Below are positions 11,332 through 21,034 of a DNA stretch of 40,393 nucleotides, one piece after another. This DNA is from Polysphondylium violaceum (Eukaryota > Evosea > Eumycetozoa > Dictyosteliales > Dictyosteliaceae). A program made the position numbers and the translations under genes. The notes beneath the pieces are model-generated. The model was given only the letters and a program-made list of their open reading frames with translations. It was not told the DNA's origin and made no database searches. Every line of letters begins with the position of its first letter. Positions within the stretch are counted from its first letter, which is position 1. Where the stretch lies: positions 1 through 40,393 of the forward strand of contig AJWJ01000184.1 of the NCBI GenBank assembly GCA_000277445.1, written 5' to 3'.

Positions 11332-12030
11332 ATTATCTATATATGTGTATGTACTATTCTATATCCTAGTAATATATAATATATTATTACTATCACACAA
11401 AATTGTCAATTTACATATAAAAAATAAAAATTGAACAATTTATTTATCCGTCCCCCCTGCGTTCGATTTTACAAAAAAAAAAAAAAAAAGAAAACAAAAA
11501 AAAAATTTTTATCCAAATTTTTTATTCAAATTTGAAAACGAAAAGGAGAATTCAATCCCAATGACAGAAATCCCAATTTATACATTGTATAATGATATCA
11601 TCGGCACCTGGTGGTAGAAGGGAATTGTGTAGATCTCTCTCCGAGTTCCCTTCCTTTCTAATCTTTTTCACAAATCTGTACCATTCCACCACTTTTCGTG
11701 AATTTACAAATATTCATTCCGCAAAAGATCTTCCTAAAGAATCTGATTTTTTTAAAATTTTATAAAATCCAGAGTGCTTCAGAAGGAATGCTAAGTTGCT
11801 CTTTGGGAGATATTTTCTTTTACCTTTACATAAAAGTAATCATGAGAGAGAATAGTTTCAAAAAAAAAAACATTAAGATTACTCCTATGTTTATTGAGAG
11901 CTATGTGGAAAAAACGTTACTATTTCTCGCGTAAAAAAAATTTAAAAAAAAGCGAGTTTTCGTTTGTTTTTTGAATATCTCTTTTTCATATTTTTGATTA
12001 ATTAAGTAGTTGCTATATATATGTTGATCA
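11332..12030. promoter_or_regulatory. divergent promoter of MFSD1-like and PPR-like genes
   Basis: A 699-bp gap between divergent starts. It has poly(A) and poly(T) blocks, a small hairpin near 11617-11653, and a moderately complex part (about 11690-11935) with an open frame starting at GTG that has no coding signature. No gene is called here. Confidence 0.45.
11617..11653. repeat. 8-bp inverted repeat with 21-nt loop
   Basis: GAAGGGAA (11617-11624) and TTCCCTTC (11646-11653) are perfect inverted copies around a 21-nt loop with AGATCTCTCTCC. The sequence is less AT-rich than its surroundings. It could be a factor site or a small RNA stem, and no function is assigned. Confidence 0.35.
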
Positions 12031-15000
12031 ATGTACCACATTTCATATTCAAAGAAACTTTTCACAAATGTAAGATGTGGTACAAATGTAATCACCACGA
12101 GTGTCACCCATTCATTTAGACATTATTCATCGTCGTCGAGTAATGATGGTAATCTATTTGATAGTATACCTAGTCATAGTAATAGTAGTAATAACAACAA
12201 TAATGATAGACATACAAAACGATTCAATAGAGATCAGAGGAAACAGAAAATCGGTAATGCAGAAGAGGATGAAAACGAGTATCATCAACGTCAGACAGGG
12301 TATTTCACAGGTACTAGATACTTGAAAAACAAACCTAAAGAACTACTCGATGATGACAATTATATCCATAAAAATAAAAGAAAGGACCAGTACAGCACCA
12401 ATCGATCAGATAGATTGAAAAATGAATTTGTTTTTGACGATGATGATCAAGTGGACAATAATGAAAAGAGATCTTCGATTAGAGATAGATTGGATCAAAT
12501 AAAAACAAATCAAAAACCAAATCATCATCAAATGAAAAGAAATGAAAAGCAATCTAGTAGTTCAAATCAAAGCAATGAGTTTGTTTTTGACGATGAAAAA
12601 GAAGATAACAATCAATTTGATGACAATGAAATAAGCAAACAAAGTAGAGAAATGTTTAATGGTTTAGATCCCCAATCAAGACAATTAGCAATCAAGGCTG
12701 AAAGAAATATAGAGAAAAGAAAAAAGCCATCTGCTAGCGATACACCCATCACAGAAGAGGAAAGAAAACAACTATTGGAAAGAAAAAAGAGAAAAAGACT
12801 CATTGCAAAGTTATCTTCAGGGTAAGTCGTAGTAGTAGTAGTCGTAGGTTATTATTATTACATCCTTACTAATATAAATTAAAATATAGTATAAATCAAT
12901 ATTTATGTTTTAGAGATTTCTTTAATGATGAAGATAAAGCAGATATTTTAGTATGGTTTTTAGATAGAGATATAAATATACCAGCACCTCATGGTATATT
13001 AGAGACTGGTAATATGGTGGATGCCGTTGTAAATATTTTAGTTAAATTACAAAGACTAGATGAAGCAATCACTCTATTTAAATCTAATCAATTGGCGTCC
13101 ACTTCTTCTCTATTGGGTATATTTGAAGGTTTAACAAGAACAGGACGTAAAGAGGATCTCTTGGAGATATTAAACGAAAATGGCGAGAGATTCAATGATA
13201 GATTGTTTTCAAATCATTTGGAAACCATCTATAAGTATGCCAATAGACATGGATTCATGTTTATGAAGGACGTTACAAAGATTCTCACTGAAAAGTATGA
13301 AACCAAGTTAAAGTTGGTTCAGCAATTCTATATTAAAAATTGTGTCGATAGATATACAAGAGTATCGGATGCCATGCTTGCCATCGAAGAGTTGTCTAAA
13401 CAAGAGGGGGCTAAGCTTGGATTCGCCTACAATTACCTCTTGTTGACAATACTCGAGAAGGATGATTTGAATCTACATTTTGAGATCATGGAAAACATTG
13501 TCAATCAAAAGGCTCAATTGAATGCAGTCTCTTGTCAATTGTTGCTAGAGTACTTTGTCCTCGTAAACAGAAACACCTATGCCCATCACGAAAATTATCA
13601 AGCCATCATCGACAACATTCTAAAGATTATCAAATCAACTGCACTCCAAACACAAGCCTATCTCTTATTCTATAATCAAATCGCCTATCCAGAGATCTAT
13701 GATTTAATTGAACCCGTATTATTGACGCTCGATCAAAATCCCTATATCACCGATATTGTGGCCAAGAGCTATCTCCACTTGAATCTCTATGACAAAGCAA
13801 TGGAGTGGTACACAAAGAGAATCATTTTCTTTGGTGTCATGCCTTCCTTTGAATTGGTGGATCAACTCCAAGACTACCATAGAGAAGATATCGATCAATC
13901 ATTGTACAACTATTGGACCAACATCAAGGACACTTACCAACTTGCACCCTTTGTCGAGCAACAAAACATTGACTTCACCAAAGACCTCAATCTCAGTACC
14001 TCTAAACATTTGGATGAATTCTTTAAAGCAAAGCCCAATGGCCAAAAACATATTCCCACCGCATCTATTCGTTCCATCATCCAACAAGACGTTGAGTCAC
14101 AAGAAAAAGAGATGCTACAGAGAGAGAAAATGTTGTTATCTCACATTCAAGAACGAAGACCTGACCATGCCATGAATTTCATCAACTATAGATTCTTTCA
14201 CTTTAAACATCACCTATCGGCAAAGTATTTAATTCAAATGTCGCAATGCATTGCCCACAACTTGCATTTATCAACCTTTGAGATCTATGCCCAACTTATG
14301 AAAAACTGTAGCCAAGAACAAAGAATCTTGTTGTTCAACCCAACAACATTTTCTCATTTCTTTACCGTGTTTAGAGTTGGGGAGCAGCTTTTGGATCTTT
14401 TAAAAGATTTCCCAGCATTCTTGTTTCCAGAGTACCAAAAAGCTGTCGATCGAATGGTGGCGTACCTCTTTTCTTTAAAGAGAACGACCCAAGGTGTCGC
14501 TCTATTAAACAAATATGATGATCTCGTCAAAATAGACTCCAAGGCCATTGCTCTATATATCTCTGCTTTGGCCACCCATTACAATCAAACATTCTTTCCA
14601 AATACCAACTATAAATACAACTCTACCCAGCCAATCAACGAATCAATGGTGAAGCTCATGACTTCTGATCCCGTCAACCATATGCTTTTTACCAATGTCT
14701 TTAAAATGATAAATGCCATCGATAAATCCGATTTCGATGGCGCTTTAAAGATTTTCAATGGCTTGGGAAACAATTCCACTGAATTTGCCTCTGGTTTCCT
14801 TCCATTAATTCACAGAAGTTTAAACAAAACAACTCTACCAGACATAAAGTCATACAATAGTATTGCTCAAAACAATGTTAAGCATTACTCTCATTTTGTC
14901 ACTAATCTCTTGCAAATATTGGCATCCGACCAAGATTATGAAGGTGTTACTACTCTTTTACAAAGATCTGTTAAAAATGTACCAGAGCTCTCGATACAAT

Positions 15001-15164
15001 CATCTCTGGTAGTTTTGGTGATGAAAAGTTTAATGGTTAAAAACGATGTTTCCGATGTTTATAAACTATTTAATCAATTTAATATCCAGGGTACTTCTGA
15101 ATCAAAACAAGAAATTCAAGATATATTAAAACAGAATAGAGCTCTTTTATCGAATCAGAAATAA
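12031..15164 (+). CDS. mitochondrial PPR-like helical-repeat protein
   Basis: Two exons, 12031-12821 and 12914-15164, joined in phase (GG|A) over a 92-nt intron; 1013 residues. The N-terminus is a mitochondrial presequence: basic and hydroxylated, almost no acidic residues, with a likely cleavage region SFRHYSSSS near residue 30. Residues about 40-250 are disordered, rich in Asp, Asn, Gln and Lys, with NEFVFDD occurring twice. From about residue 290 the protein becomes helical, with PPR-like helix pairs such as VVNILVKLQRLDEAITLFK and YLHLNLYDKAMEWYTKR, and again near the end (VVLVMKSLMVKNDVSDVYKL). PPR proteins bind organelle RNA and control its processing, stability or translation. The repeats here are degenerate, so TPR-like or another solenoid remains possible. 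It is convergent with the dehydrogenase gene. Confidence 0.7.
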
Positions 15165-15299
15165 ATTTTCATATGTATCTACATTCATTGAAATCTTTGA
15201 AAATAAAGATAATAAATTTATTTAAGCACTACAACTTCACTATTCGGTCTTAAAACACTCTTTGCTTTTAAATAATTTATTTAAATCTATGATGGTGTT

Positions 15300-16277
15300 T
15301 TAAAGGAATCTTTTGGTTGTAAATTCTTCATTTTCTTTGAGTTCTTTTGAAAGATGTTGAATTTTTTGATTTGCAAGTTCATTTGCATCTGGACCAATAA
15401 AGAGATGTAATGGAGCATCACCTTCTTTTTGAACGACTTGAACAATAATATCAGCAAATTTATTTGGATCCTTGAAGTTTAATCCCTTGATAAGTTCATT
15501 GACAGTCTTGTAGGTTTCAATATATTTCTCTTTAAGATCACGAGCAGCTGTTTTAATGTTGGATACAAAGGTAGATTCAAATGAGCCGGCATTAAGAATA
15601 GTAACTTTGATTCCAAGTTCTATATTATTCATAATAAACACTATATTAGTTTATATTAATCAACAAAAGTATAAATAATAATAATAATAATGTACCTTGA
15701 ACATCTTTGGCATAGGATTCACCTAATCCGTCCATAGCGAATTTAGTGATATTGTAAGCAGAGTTACCTGGGAGTGCGTAGAGACCGCAAATGGATGAGA
15801 GTAAAAACACATGACTACCACTTTTCAAGAATGAAGTGACATGTCTCAAAGTGCTAGCAGCAGAGAAAAAGTTGATGTCAAACATTGATCTTAAATTCTC
15901 ATCAGACACCTCTTCTACAGTTCCCATAGTACCAAATCCAGCATTGCAAAACACAACATCAATACGACCAAAGTGTTGATAAACTTGTTCAATTGTTTTC
16001 TTTATCTCTTGATCACTGAGCAAGTTATTTTCCAAAGCAAGGAATTTATTTGTGTCTGTAATACCAACGGCTTTAATTAAATTTTCCTTTGATCTTGAGG
16101 TAGATGCAACTCTATATCCAAGTTGAATAAAAGCTTTAGTGACAATGAGTCCAATACCTGAACTCCCTCCCACAATAAAGAAGACCTATAAAAAGTAAAT
16201 TAATATAAACGCATTTTCAAAGAGGGAAATTAAAACATTACTTTATCAGTTGATGTAGCAGCGTTGATTGGTTCCAT
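15300..16277 (-). CDS. short-chain dehydrogenase/reductase (classical SDR)
   Basis: Three exons: 16277-16242, 16185-15696, 15619-15300; introns of 56 and 76 nt; 846 nt, 281 residues. The cofactor motif is VGGSSGIG (TGxxxGIG type) near residue 17, followed by RVASTSR; the basic residue after beta-2 suggests NADP(H). The NAG motif (FCNAGFG) is present. The catalytic site is visible as SSICG (Ser) and YNITK (Tyr and Lys of YxxxK). The C-terminal segment GIKVTILNAGSFESTF begins the substrate-binding part. There is no signal peptide or membrane span, so it is probably cytosolic. The substrate cannot be predicted from the sequence. The third exon uses the second of two nearby AG acceptors, since only that one restores frame (GAA CTT GGA). 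Confidence 0.92.
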
Positions 16278-16614
16278 TGCAATTATAAATAGATGATAAT
16301 AAATTTTTGTAAAAATTGTTTGGGTTTATAAATAAAAAAAAAAGCTTCTTTGGAAGACCAAAAATTTATTTTTAAAAAAAAATCTAAAAACAAATCATGA
16401 CATGTCGGTGATTACCTTATACACCATGACAACTTTTCAATCAAATGGGATATAACCTTTTTTTTTTTTTTTATATAATAGCCATTTTGTGTGTGAGACA
16501 AATCTTATTATAATTACTTCTTTTTTTGAGTAGAGTCCCTAGAGATATATGAGTAATAAAGAGTTAGTAAAATTGAATAATAATAATCAATATAAATAAT
16601 CAAATTTAAGAACA
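16278..16614. other. intergenic: SDR promoter and SART1 3' region
   Basis: AT-rich sequence with poly(A), poly(T) and TATATAA blocks. Nothing coding was seen. The stretch GGAAGACCAA near 16351 recurs near 38334, probably by chance. Confidence 0.4.
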
Positions 16615-18689
16615 TTACAAATTAAATTGATTAACACCACCAGAGAGTACAAGATATGGTTGTTGAGATTTTTGTTGATAGGCTTGTAGAGTTTTGTTCA
16701 TTTGGAGAGGAGTATCTGTAGAGTCCATCTTTTTCATCTTCATCTCCTCTTGATATTGTCTTTGTCTCTTTTCTTGTTTATTCTTTCCAGACTTTTTACC
16801 ATGGAATTTTTGCGATAAATATACAAATGCCTCTTTTCTATTCATAACTCTACCAAATTCATCTTTATGTTCAATGATTGTTTCTTCGTCATCAAAATTA
16901 ATACCCTTTCTCTTTTTCACACTTTCAACAGCTGCCGCTGGTTGTAGCTCTCCTTTTTGTGCCAAGAGTCTAAGTGTGGCAGACATACTGGTCGATACCA
17001 ATGGTTCTTCGTACAATATTGCCACCTCTTTTTCTTTTTCTGCAAATTCTCTTGCTTCCTTTTCTTTTTTTAATTTACTATTTACATTGTTGTCGTCGTC
17101 ATCGTCATTGTCGTCGTTGTCGTCTTGATTTCCATCCTTTTCCATATCCATTTTATCATCATCATCATTTTGATTCTTTTCATTCTCTTGCTCATCATCA
17201 CTATTTGCTTCTTTTTTAATGTTGGTCGAGGTTGTAAAATTTGATATAAAACCATTTGGATTGAGTGCACGAGTAAATTCAAGCGTTGGATTGATTTGTA
17301 TGTCTTCATAGTCTTGGTCTTGGTCTTGTTGCATTTTATTTGCCTTTTCCTTGACTTTGGATGCAATGTCAGAGATTGTAGATGGTTTGGTGATTGGGTT
17401 TGCCTTTTTGGCATTTGACAGACTTGCATAGAAATCTTGATCGTCGGCTTCTTCAAACACATCTGAACTAAATGCAATTTTAGATACCTCTGCGGCCTTT
17501 TCAACGGCCTTTTGATAGTTTTCCTCTCTCTGTTGTTGATCTTGTTGTAATTTAACCTCTTTGTTTGTTATGCCTCTTGTTTTTCTTGATCCCAAATCTG
17601 ACGATGTAGTGGCATCCAATCCATCCAATATCGATGCATCTGTTTTCTTTCTCATAACCTTTTTCTTTTTCTTTGTTGTGCTACCATCGCCATTGCTGGT
17701 CGATGTCTTTTTAGAGGCCATTGATTTCTTGAATTTCTCCATCTCCTCTTTCGTGTAAAATGAACTTTGTATACTACTCGATGATTGATCCATGTCATAG
17801 CTTGCGAGATACTGTAACTTCTTTTTAACTTCCTCTTCTTGCAAAGCTTTGGTTTTTGAGTCGATGATTGCATCTCCACTTTCAGATAAAGTGAATCCTT
17901 TATCTTGCTGTTTATCGTCGTCATAATGATTTAAAATATCATTTGCTTCACCAAATTCATTGAATCTATCGTATTTCATATTCTTTTTCTTTTGTTCTTG
18001 TAATTGTTTTTCTCTCTTTTCCTTTTCTTTTAATCGTTGATCCACCAAAACATCTTTACTATCGTCATCCAATACATTTGTATCCTCTAAAATCAATATA
18101 TGTTCATTACCATCTTCAAAATTTGTTAATTCATTATCTACTTTAATTCCCTGTAAGTTTTCTATAAAATAGTAGGAGTAGGTAGTATTAGTAAATGTTT
18201 TATATATACCTATAAAACAATACAATAAAAGATATACATACTTGTTGTATATTGATCTTTTTTTCTTTGATTAGTGAGTGATTTTGTCGTTTGTTTTTTC
18301 TTATCCACTTGATTCTTTCTAGACTTTTGTACCCATGACGAGACATCGTCATCTTCTTCGTTGTCATCGTTTTCTAAAAGTTGTTCTGCTATTGATTTAC
18401 CAATCTTTATATTTGATTCTCTTTTATTTTTTAATCTAGTGTGGTGATGATTGTTAGTATAGGGCGTGAATACGGTTGTGTGACCTATAGAATATAGATA
18501 AATATACTTTTGTATGACATCGCTTACAGATGTATCCGGGGGAGGAGGAGCATGTATAGGATTAGAACTTTTACCATTTGTGTTTGAGCTCTCGGTTACC
18601 TTTAATGGTTTTAAACCTAAAGATGCTCTAATTTTATTGGTCTCCTCAATAGAAAGCTCTGTTTGAACTTTTGAATTATCTGTTGACAT
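16615..18689 (-). CDS. sart1: SART1/Snu66, U4/U6.U5 tri-snRNP-associated splicing factor
   Basis: Two certain exons, 18689-18242 and 18161-16615, joined in phase 1 over an 80-nt intron (junction gives YTTK-NLQGIKV); 664 residues if nothing else is spliced. The N-terminus LSIEETNKIRASLGLKPLK is the conserved SART1 start motif. Next come SSWVQKSRK and the LQG...EHILILED block. The C-terminus is the strongest match: DEFGRVMNRKEAFVYLSQKF, HGKKSGKNKQEKR, KMDSTDTPLQ and PYLVLSGG. The middle is charged and disordered with Asp/Asn runs. SART1 is needed to assemble the tri-snRNP and activate the spliceosome in the nucleus. Residues about 55-85 (YIYLYSIGHTTVFTPYTNN) do not look like SART1 and contain splice-site-like sequences; see the separate finding. 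The gene is shorter than human SART1 (800). Confidence 0.9.
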
Positions 18690-19075
18690 TTGTGATCTAT
18701 ATGATATATGTAAATGGAATATGCAAAATAAATATTTTTTTTTTTTTTTTCTAAAAACTATTGTTGAAATTTGCCAAATCGGATTTCAAGTCTAACATCA
18801 AAAAAATAATATTTCAATATAAATCATTCACATAAATAAAGGAAAAAGGTTTTTAAATAAATACATACATTATAAATTTTTTCTAAAATAGAGCAGAAAA
18901 TTTCATTTTTTTATAATTAAAAATTTATGTCTTAATCATAATACAAATGATCAGAGGAGAATTTTTTTATTTTTTGTTTGGAACCTGGTAATAATATTTG
19001 CATTTTCTAATTGGATTTGATTGGGACAAATGAGACTTTATAAATAAAATTATAAAGTTTTTTCTATAAAATCTA
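18690..19075. other. intergenic: SART1 promoter and thioredoxin 3' region
   Basis: AT-rich sequence with poly(T) and TAAATA strings between two minus-strand genes. No feature beyond promoter-like composition was recognised. Confidence 0.4.
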
Positions 19076-19615
19076 TTAGACAAGTTGGTTTACCATGCTT
19101 CTCAAAGAACTTTCATTAGCCCCCGAGAATTCATTAATAGAAATCCCATTTTTTCTAGCATCAAAGTGAGGAACAGCTTATATTAATTATATTTCATATT
19201 GTTAGATAGAATTCAGTAAAGTATAGTCAGTTTTGAGTTAGTTAAACATACTTGATACCATTTGGACTAAAGGATGGTCTTTTAATTGATCAATATCTAC
19301 TTTGAGGACTTTAATACTTGGATTCTCTTTTTCAATTTGATCAACAATTGGAGCTATTCCTCTACCTATAGAAACAATATTATCAAATATTAGTTTTAAT
19401 TTTGTAATAAAATAAATAAATTTGGAAATAAAACAATAAACTTACATTGGGCACCTATAAATTTTTTGTTTTTTAAAACTTTTCGTTAGGATTTGTTTTT
19501 AATTTTTTATTTGTTTGTTATACTTACACCAATCAGCAGTATAGTAAATAATTACATTTCCACTAGGAAGTTCTTGATCAAATTGATTGACAGATGAGAT
19601 TGAAATAAAAGGCAT
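19076..19615 (-). CDS. thioredoxin with active site WCAQC split by a microexon
   Basis: Four exons: 19615-19528 (88 nt), 19454-19446 (9 nt), 19365-19252 (114 nt), 19176-19076 (101 nt), with introns of 73, 80 and 75 nt. The sum is 312 nt and 103 residues, the classical thioredoxin length. The protein starts MPFISISSVNQFDQEL and shows VIIYYTADWCAQC (residues 22-34; redox Cys 30 and 33), IAPIVDQIEKENPSIKVLKV, DIDQLKDHP, and the cis-Pro strand STVPHFDARKNG. It reduces protein disulfides in the cytosol and is itself reduced by thioredoxin reductase. The CxxC spacer is Ala-Gln instead of Gly-Pro, which should alter redox potential. Both active-site cysteine codons are interrupted after their first base. 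All exons are too short to stand out as ORFs, but phase and family agree throughout. Confidence 0.93.
19446..19454 (-). other. 9-nt microexon encoding the thioredoxin active site
   Basis: The exon GTGCCCAAT is bounded upstream by TTTATAG and downstream by GTAAGTTT, both good splice sites. It supplies the last two bases of Cys30, all of Ala31 and Gln32, and the first base of Cys33. Direct joining of the flanking exons keeps frame (TGT AGA) and gives WCRGI with one cysteine. Confidence 0.88.
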
Positions 19616-20914
19616 TTTGTATTTATTATTTGTTTGTTGTAATGATTGTTTGTTGTAATGATAAAATTAAGAGTACAGTACTTTTAATTCAACACTTGGA
19701 TCAAATTATATAAAATAAATGTTTAATTAAAATTCAAAATAGGAAAATGGGTTGAAAATTGTGACCATTTTCCATATTTGAAAAATGATGGGTGATAAAA
19801 TAAAGAGCAACACTACACATCATTAATTTGGTTGAAATTCAGCAAAATTTTATGATCCCACTTTTATTAATTTAATTATTCTTAATCTCGATACAAAGAT
19901 CACTAATTAGGATTAAACAAATGCAAATTACAACTGTTTGGTATATAGATTTATAGAGTGTTTAATATTATTAATATTATGAATTAAAAATAATGATCAC
20001 ACTATATTTTATTAGCCTCAATACAGTTATGATCTTTTCAACTTATTAATGAAAACTTTGAGGTGATATGATGATATAGGCTGATTTTGGTAATTTTTTT
20101 TTTTTGTTTTTTTCACAATATACAAATAGCACCTTGTTTTTTAAGAAGAACCTCTAAACACAAGAGAAAAAGGGTACAACTGATTTTTTTATTCATTGTA
20201 GTCATTAGGATAGGTTTTTCATCCTTTTAGAATAGAAGAAATCTGAAATTTCTACAGATTTATATCAATTAAATTTTAACTACTCTGTTTTTAAAAATAA
20301 AATGCTGAACAATTTAGGATGAAAAATATTCAAATTTTATTGTTCATAATCAATCAATACTCACTTATTATTTCAACCTGATATTATTGAAGTCGATGGT
20401 AAAAAGGTTGAATTGCCCATAATTTCAATGATAATGATAGCTTACCAAGAAATCTTTTTTACAATATTTAATAAAATCTTATAAGGATAAAAAGATATAA
20501 TTAATCAAATGTTTTATGATTTTAAAGAAAGACTTCCAAAAACAGTACATTTTGCGTTCTAAATATGTGGAGAACTGTACTCAAGTAATACATATACAAG
20601 TAGACTCTATTATGTAATCGACACCAACAGAGTGTAAAATAAAAAAAATAATGGGGGAAAATCTTTTTTCGAAATTTCTCATTGAGGGGGTTATAAAAAT
20701 AGCCATAGTATTTTTAGAATGAAAAAAATAATTGATATTAATTAAATAGATAGTTTATTTGTTTCTATACAAAAAAAAGGGAGATATGAGAAAAAGTTGT
20801 ATACATGAGTTGTTGTTTTAACAGTATGATTAATACATGTTAAAATCTTTTTGTTTTTTACTGATCAGTAAAAAAATGGACACACATCCACTTCCACCAT
20901 GCTGAGTCAGCAGT
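19616..20914. other. long gene-poor stretch with coding-like fragments
   Basis: This 1.3-kb region upstream of the thioredoxin gene is mostly AT-rich and low in complexity. The first few hundred bases are presumably the thioredoxin promoter. Around 20350-20562 the plus strand has two short open stretches that look coding. AATAAA on the minus strand at 20754-20759 could end the transcript of the small gene at 20915-21034. Confidence 0.4.
20350..20562 (+). pseudogene. coding-like fragments, possible gene relic or exons
   Basis: One frame reads PDIIEVDGKKVELPIIS and AYQEIFF without an ATG and ends at 20484. A second open stretch (20509-20562) reads MFYDFKERLPKTVHFAF and stops. The residue mix, with charged and hydrophobic positions alternating, is unlike translated AT-rich spacer. 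The IEVDGKKVEL string recalls the beta-2/beta-3 hairpin of small GTPases, but the G3 motif that should follow is absent, so that identity is not supported. It could be a decayed gene or exons of an unresolved one. Confidence 0.2.
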
Positions 20915-21034
20915 CTATTTGGTATTATAGTATTCTTGGAGAAGAGCGGCGGGCTTCTTTTTGTTTGAAGATGTGTAGACCTTTGGTGGAGTGTTTACAA
21001 TTGGAGTAATTGGTTGGCTTGATGCAGCGTACAT
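20915..21034 (-). CDS. 39-residue hypothetical protein, Ser/Pro/Lys-rich
   Basis: The ORF begins MYAASSQPITPIVNTPPKVY and ends with NKKKPAALLQEYYNTK. It is hydrophilic, without a membrane span or signal peptide. Base composition is markedly more balanced (GCCCGCCGC in the middle) than the kilobases around it, which is the main argument that it is coding. A CACATAG acceptor-like site at 21089 just upstream and a GTAAGT donor at 21902 could frame a long 5'-UTR intron, and a TATATAAA box lies at 21943-21950 on the same strand. AATAAA lies about 155 bp past the stop. I recognise no family. The large upstream region with G/T-rich boxes resembles that of developmentally regulated small dictyostelid genes. 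Confidence 0.45.
   Translation of the reverse strand: MYAASSQPITPIVNTPPKVYTSSNKKKPAALLQEYYNTK

Noticed and set aside
11698-11934. 78-residue plus-strand open frame in the MFSD1/PPR promoter gap
   Set aside because: It starts at GTG and consists mostly of residues encoded by AT-rich codons (I, F, K, L). No domain or codon signature is visible.
16345-16362. GGAAGACCAA shared with 38334-38343
   Set aside because: A single 10-base match in two promoter gaps without further flanking similarity is compatible with chance.
20060-20185. Possible C/D-box snoRNA (ATGATGA followed by CTGA motifs)
   Set aside because: The first CTGA is too near the C-like box, and no terminal stem closes the candidate. 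Such short motifs are frequent in AT-rich DNA.
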